Of a DNA stretch of 64,000 nt, positions 52,431-61,194 are shown piece after piece. A model generated the notes under the pieces. That model searched no databases. It saw only the letters and a list, made by a program, of their open reading frames with translations, and had not been told where the DNA came from. The position numbers and the translations under genes were made by a program. Position 1 is the first letter of the stretch; each line of letters starts with the position of its first letter. Source of the stretch: Alistipes sp. (GTDB taxonomy: Bacteria > Bacteroidota > Bacteroidia > Bacteroidales > Rikenellaceae); the NCBI GenBank assembly GCA_017937125.1, contig JAGBEH010000007.1, forward strand, positions 372,001-436,000, in the 5' to 3' direction.

Positions 52431-53138
52431 ATGAAAAAATATATATACCTGACTCTTGCCGCCTTACTTTCGACGGGACTGTTGTCCTGCACGAAGGAGG
52501 AGACCGTCGTCGAAACGCAAAATACGGTGGAAGAGATAACGGTAACGGCGGATGAAGGCCAAAAATCCGTACTGGTGCGTACTTCGGGCCGATGGAATGT
52601 CGCGATAGAAGATGCCGATGCCGACTGGATCTCGCTGGTCGGCTCGACCTCGGGAGCAGGCGAGGGTGCTTTTACGTTCGCTTACGACGCCAACAGACCT
52701 ACTTCCGTTTCGCGCGGATTGCGCCGTGCGGCGCACGTGGTGGTGACTACGGGCGATATGTTCACATCGAAAACCATTGTCGTGAAACAGGCAGGTGTCG
52801 CGCCGACGCTGTTCTTCCGTCAGGAACTCGTCGAACTGACATCCGATGCGCAGGAGGTGTGCCGTCTGCCGCTCGATTCGAACCTTTCGTACAAGGATGC
52901 GGAGTCTTTCCGCTTCGGCGTCGTTTCGCCGCAGGGAACCGACTGGCTTTCGAACTTCGGAGTGAGCAAAGACCTCTCGTCGATAACCTTCTCCTGCACG
53001 GAAAATACTACGGGACAGGCGCGCGTGGCGTCCGTATCGGTTAATTACGTGGATGCGTGGGGGCAGATATTGGTGTCTACGTGCGGCGTTCAACAGGGTG
53101 TTCCCGCAACAGACGAAGGAGAGCCCGATGTCGAATAA
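52431..53138 (+). CDS. BACON domain surface lipoprotein
   Basis: 235 residues. The start at 52431 gives MKKYIYLTLAALLSTGLLSCTKEE with the lipobox LLSC (Cys near 20). Two Ig/BACON-like domains follow: VRTSGRWNVAIEDADADWISLVG in sense, ending IVVKQAG (about 30-120), then a second with a C-terminal STCGVQQG strand (about 125-225). The longer upstream frame overlaps the fimbrillin-like gene's end and is not used. It is probably a binding or spacer protein, and lies 23 bases before the EEP gene. Confidence 0.7.
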   Translation: MKKYIYLTLAALLSTGLLSCTKEETVVETQNTVEEITVTADEGQKSVLVRTSGRWNVAIEDADADWISLVGSTSGAGEGAFTFAYDANRPTSVSRGLRRAAHVVVTTGDMFTSKTIVVKQAGVAPTLFFRQELVELTSDAQEVCRLPLDSNLSYKDAESFRFGVVSPQGTDWLSNFGVSKDLSSITFSCTENTTGQARVASVSVNYVDAWGQILVSTCGVQQGVPATDEGEPDVE

Positions 53139-53161
53139 CCCATAATGAAAAACGTATAACT

Positions 53162-54154
53162 ATGAAAAACATATATTTATCGATAAAAGGCGCCGTTCTG
53201 TGCTCGGCGGTCGCAGCGATGTTTTTGGCTGCGGGTTGCGAGAAGACCGAGTACAAGTACGTTTCGGGGGATACGCCTCTCGACGTCGAGTACGACAACA
53301 AGGTCTCTTCGGAGAAGATTCGCCTTATAAGCTTCAATATTCAGAACGGAATGTGGGCCGACCAGCGAAACGGTTACGACAATTTCGTGAAATGGGTTGC
53401 CGAATACGATCCCGACATTTGTTGCTTTCAGGAGGCATCGTCGATATATACGGACGATGCGTCGGCAAGTGCGAGCAGAAACAAACGTTATCTGCCGTAT
53501 AAATACCAGAATTTCGTTCCTTCTACCACTCTCGATGAGGAGCCGACGGGATGGATTGAACTGGCTGCCCGCTGGGGTCACGAGTATGTGGTCCTCGGTG
53601 CGCATCAGGATAATTTCCCCGTGGTATTCACGTCGAAATTCCCGATAGAGTGCGTACAGAAACTCAACGGTACGGAACTTTCCCACGGCGGCGTACACGT
53701 GAAAATCAAGGGAATCAACCTTATCGGTTTGCATCTTTGGCCGCAAAAGTACGCCAAGGGCGAGGCTACGACGGGAACGGGCGGAAACGCCTATCGTCTG
53801 AGCGAGATACAGACTATGCTGAGCCGCACCATCAATAACAGTGAATACTACACCGAGAAGAGGTGGCTGATGATGGGCGATTTCAACTCGGGATTCACGT
53901 CGGCCGTGACGAAGGAGATGAATGCCAATTCGTTCTCGGACATACTCGTCGAAAATCACAATTACGGCGGTTCGCGCATCGACTACATCTATGCGACGGA
54001 CGAAATGTTGCGTTACGTGGTCCGCTCGGAGATAATAAGGGACGGGTTCGCCCATTCCGAGCAGTTGCCCGGATATGACGGACAAACCTGGTGGAAATAT
54101 TCGGATCACTATCCGTTGATGGTCGATTTCGAGATATTTGCCGAAGAGGAATAG
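53162..54154 (+). CDS. EEP family phosphodiesterase/phosphatase lipoprotein (locus 2)
   Basis: 330 residues. The lipoprotein signal ends MFLAAGCEK (Cys near 22). The EEP core aligns with the EEP proteins at 27850 and 30392: ISFNIQNGMWADQRNGYDNFVKWV in sense, ICCFQEASSIY (E91, here with the canonical Gln), D240-F-N242 in MMGDFNSGF, RIDYIYA and D315-H316 in SDHYP. It is likely surface or periplasmic. In locus 2 the fimbrillin-like and EEP parts are separate genes, while locus 1 has them fused. It starts 23 bases after the BACON gene and 28 before SusC. Confidence 0.82.
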   Translation: MKNIYLSIKGAVLCSAVAAMFLAAGCEKTEYKYVSGDTPLDVEYDNKVSSEKIRLISFNIQNGMWADQRNGYDNFVKWVAEYDPDICCFQEASSIYTDDASASASRNKRYLPYKYQNFVPSTTLDEEPTGWIELAARWGHEYVVLGAHQDNFPVVFTSKFPIECVQKLNGTELSHGGVHVKIKGINLIGLHLWPQKYAKGEATTGTGGNAYRLSEIQTMLSRTINNSEYYTEKRWLMMGDFNSGFTSAVTKEMNANSFSDILVENHNYGGSRIDYIYATDEMLRYVVRSEIIRDGFAHSEQLPGYDGQTWWKYSDHYPLMVDFEIFAEEE

Positions 54155-54182
54155 TTAATCAGCAATAAAATCCTATAAGTAA

Positions 54183-57100
54183 ATGAAAGATATGATAAAA
54201 TATACAGCGGTATCGGGGCGCCTGCGTTCGGCATTGGGAATGCTGGCGGTTGTGATTGCCGTTTTGATGCAGGCTCCGGTCGCTTTCGCCCAAAGCGAAA
54301 TCATTACCGTGAAGGGTAATGTGAAGGATGCAAGCGGTCAGCCTATGGTCGGAGCCACGGTGTTCGTGGTGAACGGTCAGGCGGGAACTACTACCGACGT
54401 GAACGGTAATTATACTATCAAGGTCGCTGCGAACGGCACGCTCGAATACCAGTTTCTGGGTTATGCGTCGCAGCAGATAAAGGTGAATAACCGTACCAAT
54501 ATCAATGTCAAACTCGAGCAGGACAATATAGCCATAGAGGAGGTAGTGGCCGTAGGATATGCCACGATGGCCAAGACCGACCTGACGGGTTCTATTACGA
54601 ATGTCAAAATGTCGGATGTGAAGGATGCGCCCGTTATGTCTATCGACCAGGCATTGCAGGGACGTATCGCCGGTGCGGATATTATGTCTACGACCGGTGA
54701 GCCGGGTGCGGCCACTTCGATCCGTATTCGCGGTACGCGTTCGATTACGGCATCTAACGAGCCGCTTATCGTGGTGGATGACGTTATCGATGCGGTCAGC
54801 GACCTGAGCGACATAAACCCTGCCGACGTGCAGTCCATATCGGTGCTGAAAGATGCGTCGTCTACCGCTATTTACGGAGCCCGCGGCTCTAACGGCGTCA
54901 TTATCGTGACTACCAACAAGGGACGCGAGGGCAAACCGTCCATAACGTTCAAGGCCGATGTCGGTTTCTCGCAGCTGCCCCGCGGTTTGGACATTATGAA
55001 TGCCACCGAGTTCGCCCAGTATCGCAACGACGTATATTATTTCCTCAACAATTACGGGGAGAAGCCCGAAGAGGATTATCGTTACATCGATCCTGCGGCT
55101 ATGGGCAAGGGCACCGACTGGGTCAAGGCCATTACCCGCACGGGAATGTACCAGAATTACAACCTGTCGGTTTCCGGCGGCGACAAGAAGAGCAAATACT
55201 TCGCATCGTTCGGTTATCACAACAACGACGGTATCGTTATCAATTCCGGCGTGCAGCGTTATACGGGGCGTCTGAATGTGGACCGCCAGCTGTTCAAGTG
55301 GCTGAAACTCGGCGCCAATACGAGTTACGAGTATCGCGACAACAACAACAATAAGACGGCGATAGGCGGCACGGGATGGTACAATGCAGCGATATACCTC
55401 AACCCTATGCTCGATAAGCGGGCCGTAATCAATGACTTGTGGGGTACAGGTTTCGACGGCGGCCAGCCGTTCGACAGCCCGTATATACGCGGTAATATCG
55501 TAACCAATACCACGACGCGAAAGATGCTCAACATATCTCCGTATGTCGAGATCAAGCCTTGGCGTTATCTGACCATCAAGTCGCGCTTCTCGTATTACAG
55601 CTTCCAGCGTCATTCCTACCAGTTCTCGCCGAAGTCATTGCCTACGTATCAGGCATCGCAGAGGGGCGGTACGGCATACCGTGCCGAAACGGATGAGACG
55701 AAGCTGACGAACGAAAACACCATTTCGTTCAAGAAAATGTTCAACAAGATTCACTATGTCGAGGCTATGGTCGGCTTTACGGCCGAAACGTTCAAGCAGC
55801 ATAACCTGACGGCCAACGGTACGGGTTATCTCGATGACAATGTGAAGTGGAACAATATGAACGCCATTCCCGACAAGAGAAACCTTACGGTTACTACCTC
55901 GCTGAACGAGCGTACGCGTATGTCGGGTATTATGCGACTCTATTACAACTGCAAGCGCCGCTATTATTTCACCTTTACGGCACGTTATGACGGTTCGTCT
56001 ACTTTTGCAAAGAACAATAAGTGGGGATTCTTCCCTTCGGGTGCATTCAAGTGGATGATCAGCAAGGAGCGTTTTATGGTCAATGCCGATTGGCTCGACG
56101 AATTGGCGTTGCGTTTGAGCGCGGGTCTGTCGGGTAACGATGCAATATCTTACTACCGTTCGCTCGCGGCTTTGGGCAATACGACCGGAGGTTTCCTCTT
56201 CGGCTCCGACCAGCCCGTGGCATTCTATCCGTCGCGTCTGGCGTCGGACAACCTTACGTGGGAAAAGACGGCGATGTACAATGCCGCCGTCGATTTCGCG
56301 ATTCTGAACCGCCGTCTCGAGTTTACGCTCGAAGCGTACTACGCCCGTACCACCGACCTTCTGCTGTCGGTGCAGCTGGCATCGCATACCGGTTTCACAT
56401 CGCGTTACGCCAATCTGGGCAAGACGGAAAACAAGGGTGTCGAATTCAGCATAACGAGCCGGAATATCGTGAAACCCAAATTCTCGTGGACCACTACGTT
56501 CACGATCTCTCACAACAAGCAGAAAGTGCTCGACATCGGAACCGACGAATATGTTGCGGCATACAGCTCTCCGACCAACAACTCGTATATGATGTACGGT
56601 TACGTGAAGGGGTATCCCCTGAATGCGTTGTGGGGCTTCAAGCACGCGGGCGTATGGCATAATGACGATGAGATAGCTCGCAACAACCACACCAAGGCTT
56701 ACGTTTCGACGAGTGCAAGTACATATCGCCAGGGCTACTCGCGCTATGTGGATGTAAACCACGACGGTGTGCTGAACAGCGACGACCTCGTGTATCTCGG
56801 ATCCGCAGACCCGATCGTTCACGGCGGTTTGCAGAATACGTTCAATATCGGCAAGTTGAAGATCGGTATCTATTTCAACTACTCAGTCGGCGGTAAGATA
56901 TACAACCTCACGGAGTTGTGGATGGGTAACGGCTCTCCTTCGACGAACCAGTACCGTTATATGCTCAATGCATGGCATCCGGTACGTAATCCGAACTCGA
57001 ATATACCGCGGGCATACAGCGATGACCAGATCGCATCGGACCGTATGTTGCACGATGCTTCGTTTATACGTCTTAAGAACGTATCTATCGGTTATACGTT

Positions 57101-57299
57101 CGATTTGCGCAAGTATACGAAGGTAATCCGCGACATTACCGTCAGCGCCAGCGGCGAGAACCTTTATTTGTGGAAGAATTACAACGGTTTCGACCCCGAC
57201 GTATCCACCAACAGCAGCGGATCGACGATTCGTCGTATGGATAACGGCGCGTATCCCAAACCGCGTACGATTATTTTCAGTGTCCAAATTCGCTACTAA
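54183..57299 (+). CDS. susC: SusC/RagA family TonB-dependent outer-membrane transporter (locus 2)
   Basis: 1038 residues. A signal ending APVAFAQ is followed by a carboxypeptidase-D-like domain (VKGNVKDASGQPMVGATVF) and the plug (EEVVAVGYATMAKTDLTGSI; ALQGRIAGADIMSTTGEPG; IRIRGTRSITASNEPLIVVDD; VLKDASSTAIYGARGSNGVIIVTT). The barrel ends PKPRTIIFSVQIRY. It is closely similar to the SusC at 32615 over its whole length, including the plug and final strands, so the two loci share a common origin. It imports the ligand with the SusD encoded 9 bases downstream. ATG 54183 or 54192 may be the start. Confidence 0.95.
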   Translation: MKDMIKYTAVSGRLRSALGMLAVVIAVLMQAPVAFAQSEIITVKGNVKDASGQPMVGATVFVVNGQAGTTTDVNGNYTIKVAANGTLEYQFLGYASQQIKVNNRTNINVKLEQDNIAIEEVVAVGYATMAKTDLTGSITNVKMSDVKDAPVMSIDQALQGRIAGADIMSTTGEPGAATSIRIRGTRSITASNEPLIVVDDVIDAVSDLSDINPADVQSISVLKDASSTAIYGARGSNGVIIVTTNKGREGKPSITFKADVGFSQLPRGLDIMNATEFAQYRNDVYYFLNNYGEKPEEDYRYIDPAAMGKGTDWVKAITRTGMYQNYNLSVSGGDKKSKYFASFGYHNNDGIVINSGVQRYTGRLNVDRQLFKWLKLGANTSYEYRDNNNNKTAIGGTGWYNAAIYLNPMLDKRAVINDLWGTGFDGGQPFDSPYIRGNIVTNTTTRKMLNISPYVEIKPWRYLTIKSRFSYYSFQRHSYQFSPKSLPTYQASQRGGTAYRAETDETKLTNENTISFKKMFNKIHYVEAMVGFTAETFKQHNLTANGTGYLDDNVKWNNMNAIPDKRNLTVTTSLNERTRMSGIMRLYYNCKRRYYFTFTARYDGSSTFAKNNKWGFFPSGAFKWMISKERFMVNADWLDELALRLSAGLSGNDAISYYRSLAALGNTTGGFLFGSDQPVAFYPSRLASDNLTWEKTAMYNAAVDFAILNRRLEFTLEAYYARTTDLLLSVQLASHTGFTSRYANLGKTENKGVEFSITSRNIVKPKFSWTTTFTISHNKQKVLDIGTDEYVAAYSSPTNNSYMMYGYVKGYPLNALWGFKHAGVWHNDDEIARNNHTKAYVSTSASTYRQGYSRYVDVNHDGVLNSDDLVYLGSADPIVHGGLQNTFNIGKLKIGIYFNYSVGGKIYNLTELWMGNGSPSTNQYRYMLNAWHPVRNPNSNIPRAYSDDQIASDRMLHDASFIRLKNVSIGYTFDLRKYTKVIRDITVSASGENLYLWKNYNGFDPDVSTNSSGSTIRRMDNGAYPKPRTIIFSVQIRY

Positions 57300-57308
57300 C
57301 GTTTAAGT

Positions 57309-58994
57309 ATGATGATTATGAAAAATAATATATTGAATATTTTCGGCAGACTGTGGGTCGTTGCCGCAGGTGCGGCGATCGTCACCTCCTGCAGTCTCGA
57401 GGAGGATATGAAATCGAACTATGCGCCCGACAATTTCTATCGCGACGCCGCCGAGTGCGAGGCCGGCTTAAACGGGTGCTACATACCTCAGCGTTCGATC
57501 TTCAACGGTACGTATATGCTCGTTACCGAGGCCCCGTCGGACATTATGTACATCAACTCGGGTACGTATGACGCGATTCTCGATATTTCTCCCGCCAATC
57601 CGCGTTTCGGAAATACGATGTGGAACAACGGCTATCTCGGCGTTATGCGCAGCAACTGTATTATCGCCGCTATAGACCGTGTAAACCTCCCCGATAGCGA
57701 AAAGGTGCCTTTGTACACCGAGGGACTGATTCTCCGCGCATTCTATTATTGGGTGCTGACTTGCAATTTCGGCGACGTCCCGTTCTATACCGACGAGATT
57801 ATGACTACCGCCGACCAGCTCCGCATAGCCAAACTGCCGCGTATGTCGGCAGTGGATACCCGCCGCTATTGTTTCGAGGAGCTCGAAAAGTGGCTGCCCA
57901 ATGAATATAACGTCCAGCAGCGTACGTTCGAAGACGGAACAGAGTACCGTATGGGCGTAGCCGTGGGGTATATGGTGGCTGCCAAACTGGCGATGTGGAA
58001 TGCCAGCGCCGAGAGACTGAATCCCGATGCGCAGACCTTCAAAAAGGAACATCCCTATCACAAGCCTTATGAAGGTGCCGAGTACTGGTGGCGCAAGGCT
58101 CTCGATATGCTCGACCATCTGGAGGCGATTTACGGCGATTTGCAGCAGTACCCCGTTTCGGACATACCTTTCAGCCGCAAATTCACTCCCGAATCGATCT
58201 GGGAAAACTCGAATATATACGACGAGCAGGGGCTGGCCGTTACGACGAACGTGGCCTGCTTCTATACTCCTACGCGTAAGAGTTCCGAAGGAACCGATGC
58301 GGGTTTCGGCCGCGATGCTATTTACGACGGCATAGAGATTCCGAATTTGGGTGCCTATGCCCGTACCTATACGGCATTCCGTCCGAACACTTATTTCTAC
58401 CAGCAGTTGCAGCCGTTCACGAACCGTAACGACAAACGTCAGTTTATCAATATGGCGTGGGGTTGGGACACCGCAGCGGATACGGCAGATCCCGACAGTC
58501 CGGGATTCAAGTTCTTCAACGGTCCCAAAAGCGAAACGGGACGTCCGTGGATGGGACGCAAATTCTGGTGTCCCGGTATGCGCAACACTTCCGACGGCAA
58601 TAACCATAAGATATTCCGTTATGCCGGGGCTGTGTTGATGCAGGCCGAATGCTGGCTGATGCTCGGCGACAAGAACAAATCCGCCGATTACCTTAACAAG
58701 GTCAGGGCGCGTGCCGGTTTGGGTCCCGTTTCTCCTTCGAATTATCGCAATACGGCCGCTTTTATGACGGAGATACAGAAAGAGTGCGGCCGCGAGCTTA
58801 TCGGCGAATTCCAGCGCAAGCACGATCTGGTACGTTGGGGTATATTCTATCAGAGCGTACTCGACAACAACAATCTGCAAAAGGTTCGCGACAATATTCT
58901 GCCGTGTCACGAGTATTATCCGATTCCCGACCGACAGGTGTCGTATTCGGGCGGTGCTCTCGACAATAAGGCTTATGCCGAATATGGTATGTAA
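57309..58994 (+). CDS. susD: SusD/RagB family surface lipoprotein (locus 2)
   Basis: 561 residues. A lipoprotein signal ending AAIVTSC (Cys near 28) leads into a SusD helical fold with LILRAFYYWVLTCNFGDVPFYTDE in sense, FWCPGMRNTSDGNNHKIFRYAGAVLMQAE and the C-terminal QKECGRELIGEFQRKHDLVRWG pattern, ending YYPIPDRQVSYSGG and DNKAYAEYGM. It is about 54 residues longer than the SusD of locus 1, with extra sequence between the motifs, so the ligand pocket may differ. Starts at 57309 and 57318 are both possible. Confidence 0.94.
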   Translation: MMIMKNNILNIFGRLWVVAAGAAIVTSCSLEEDMKSNYAPDNFYRDAAECEAGLNGCYIPQRSIFNGTYMLVTEAPSDIMYINSGTYDAILDISPANPRFGNTMWNNGYLGVMRSNCIIAAIDRVNLPDSEKVPLYTEGLILRAFYYWVLTCNFGDVPFYTDEIMTTADQLRIAKLPRMSAVDTRRYCFEELEKWLPNEYNVQQRTFEDGTEYRMGVAVGYMVAAKLAMWNASAERLNPDAQTFKKEHPYHKPYEGAEYWWRKALDMLDHLEAIYGDLQQYPVSDIPFSRKFTPESIWENSNIYDEQGLAVTTNVACFYTPTRKSSEGTDAGFGRDAIYDGIEIPNLGAYARTYTAFRPNTYFYQQLQPFTNRNDKRQFINMAWGWDTAADTADPDSPGFKFFNGPKSETGRPWMGRKFWCPGMRNTSDGNNHKIFRYAGAVLMQAECWLMLGDKNKSADYLNKVRARAGLGPVSPSNYRNTAAFMTEIQKECGRELIGEFQRKHDLVRWGIFYQSVLDNNNLQKVRDNILPCHEYYPIPDRQVSYSGGALDNKAYAEYGM

Positions 58995-59014
58995 AACATC
59001 GAACGACTACAAAT

Positions 59015-61180
59015 ATGAAACAGATAACATATAAAATAATGGAGAAATTCAGCCGTGCGGCAATGGCTTTGATGCTGGTATCCGCATCGCTGCTGGCTTC
59101 CTGTGAAGACAAGGCGTTCGAGCCGTCTTTGAGCCTGAGTGTAAACAACAAGATTATCAGGCTGGAAAACAAGGCGAGCGAGACTCCCATATCCATCTAT
59201 TCCACCGGCGACTGGAACGTACGTCTCGTTCCCGAAGTCGATTGGGCTTCGCTCGACAGAACGAGCGGTAGCGGCTCGCAGCAGGTATGGCTGACATATC
59301 AGTCGAACCCGCAGTCCGTGCGTCGTGTCACTCTGGTGGTTACGAAAGGCGGCGAGAGGCGTGAAATCCTCATCGAGCAGACGGGAGATGCCGTCGCATT
59401 CCGTTTCAAGCTCGACGGCCGCGAAATGACCTTCGAGAAATCGAAATCCACCTGCTACCTTACTTTTGCCACGAACATCCCGAAAGATCAGTTCGAAACG
59501 GTTACCGTGCGCGATATGCAGTATGTCGATGGTACTGACGGGTGGTTGTCCAATATCCGGATAGAAAATCGGGTTCTGGCATTCGACGTTACCGAAAACG
59601 ATACGGGCGCTCCGCGTTCGGCCACTATTACGGCAGTGTATATCGACAAGTACGATAACGACGCCGAATACGAAACGACGGCCAAAGTGACGCAGACGAC
59701 CACTTCGTCCGTAGGCATCACTGTCGATGAGCTGATTTCCCAATACGTACAGGCCGAGGCTGCGGGTCTGGTCGATGAAGACGGCAACTGGACGATCACT
59801 ACCGATCAGGAATCGGGCATCAAGGTCGTGGGCTATGCCATAAGCGACAGCGAGGGTCAGAATACCGCGACCAACAGGGAGAACAAATGGCAGGGCTCGG
59901 GCTATCCTTCGATGTCCAACGAGGTGAACGGTCAGACGGCATATATCCAGAATGCCGACGGCAGCAAGGGTATCCGACTGCTGATGAGCGGCGCTTCGGA
60001 CAATATCGTAACCCGTCTTTCCGAGGTGAACGTACGTGTGGACGGCCTTACGATGATGCGCGAGGAGAATCCTGCCCGATATACCATCAAGAACATTCCG
60101 GTGTACAACGTGGTCGGGCTTTCCGAGGCTTCGGCTTCGAATATTCCCGTCAAGGAGAAGTATATCGGCGAATTGACGGATGAGGATGTCTATACGTATG
60201 TTACGTTGAAGGATGTCGAGTTCACATACAAGCAAAGTTCGTTCTTCTGTACGAATAACGGTTATGCGGGTATGTGCGACATTTATCCCGTGAATGTCCG
60301 TGACATTAACGGCGACAAGTTGTATATGTACGTGAATCACGCTTGTACGTGGGCGCGTAACGGAGAGGTCATACCTCAGGGCTCGGGCAAGTTGAGCGGC
60401 GTCATTACCCACGAAGTGTCGGACCGCTTCGGCATAGACGGTTATATGGGACGATACAGCATCCGTCCTTACGACAAGACCGACTTGCAGGTTTCGGCCG
60501 ATCCCGATTCACGATATGCTACTATCGTTGAATGGAACTGGGATAACCTGGCGATGGACAAGACGGCGGACAATCGTATCCGTCCGATAGTCGGCAGCGG
60601 CTATCTGTATCACGACAGGCACGACGCGTTCGCTCCCGAACTCAAGAACAATTTCAACGAGCTGGTAGCCGACGCGACGATGAAGGGCGCAAAGGCCAAT
60701 GCCGCCTGCCGCTTTACGACCGAATGGGTGGATGCTTCGAAAAATATGTACGGAGTGAACGCCGAGTTCTCGACTGCGGGCATTACGGGACGCAATATGG
60801 CAGTTACCTTCTCGGGATATGCCGGAGACCAGAGTGCGAACGGTTCGGGTATCGTAGTCCCGTCGTACTGGCTGATTAAGTACTCTTTTGACGGGGAGAC
60901 CTATACGGATGTTCCCGACAGCCGTTTCGTCCTGCATCCGTTCGTATGCTGGCACGAGAGATGTCCCTATTTCGCAACATACGGCCTGCACGAATATTCG
61001 GTCAATCTGCCTGCGGAACTGTTCGGTCGTGACAAGGTCCTGCTCCGATTCGTCCCTGAGGACAACAGATGTACGACTTCCATCAATGTCGCAACCCCCG
61101 ATCCTGCGGGCGGGACATTGTCGTCGAGCACCAAATTGAGCGTAACATTCTCGGATGTGACGGTTAAGTATAACAAGTAA
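59015..61180 (+). CDS. BACON + DUF5689 surface lipoprotein (locus 2, first copy)
   Basis: 721 residues. The lipoprotein signal ends SASLLASCED (Cys near 30). A BACON domain (YSTGDWNVRLVPEVDWASLDRTSG) and a second Ig-like repeat precede DUF5689 at about 236-495 (VVGYAISDSEG; TAYIQNADGSKGIRLL; LSEVNVRVDGLTMMREENPARYTIKNI in sense), the OB-fold-like pattern with the conserved YIxxxDGxxGIRL segment. A C-terminal beta-sandwich of about 220 residues ends DVTVKYNK. It is the counterpart of the protein at 37284 but shorter. Start ATG is 59015; MEKFSRAAM at 59039 is possible. Confidence 0.75.
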   Translation: MKQITYKIMEKFSRAAMALMLVSASLLASCEDKAFEPSLSLSVNNKIIRLENKASETPISIYSTGDWNVRLVPEVDWASLDRTSGSGSQQVWLTYQSNPQSVRRVTLVVTKGGERREILIEQTGDAVAFRFKLDGREMTFEKSKSTCYLTFATNIPKDQFETVTVRDMQYVDGTDGWLSNIRIENRVLAFDVTENDTGAPRSATITAVYIDKYDNDAEYETTAKVTQTTTSSVGITVDELISQYVQAEAAGLVDEDGNWTITTDQESGIKVVGYAISDSEGQNTATNRENKWQGSGYPSMSNEVNGQTAYIQNADGSKGIRLLMSGASDNIVTRLSEVNVRVDGLTMMREENPARYTIKNIPVYNVVGLSEASASNIPVKEKYIGELTDEDVYTYVTLKDVEFTYKQSSFFCTNNGYAGMCDIYPVNVRDINGDKLYMYVNHACTWARNGEVIPQGSGKLSGVITHEVSDRFGIDGYMGRYSIRPYDKTDLQVSADPDSRYATIVEWNWDNLAMDKTADNRIRPIVGSGYLYHDRHDAFAPELKNNFNELVADATMKGAKANAACRFTTEWVDASKNMYGVNAEFSTAGITGRNMAVTFSGYAGDQSANGSGIVVPSYWLIKYSFDGETYTDVPDSRFVLHPFVCWHERCPYFATYGLHEYSVNLPAELFGRDKVLLRFVPEDNRCTTSINVATPDPAGGTLSSSTKLSVTFSDVTVKYNK

Positions 61181-61194
61181 AAGAAATCGCTATT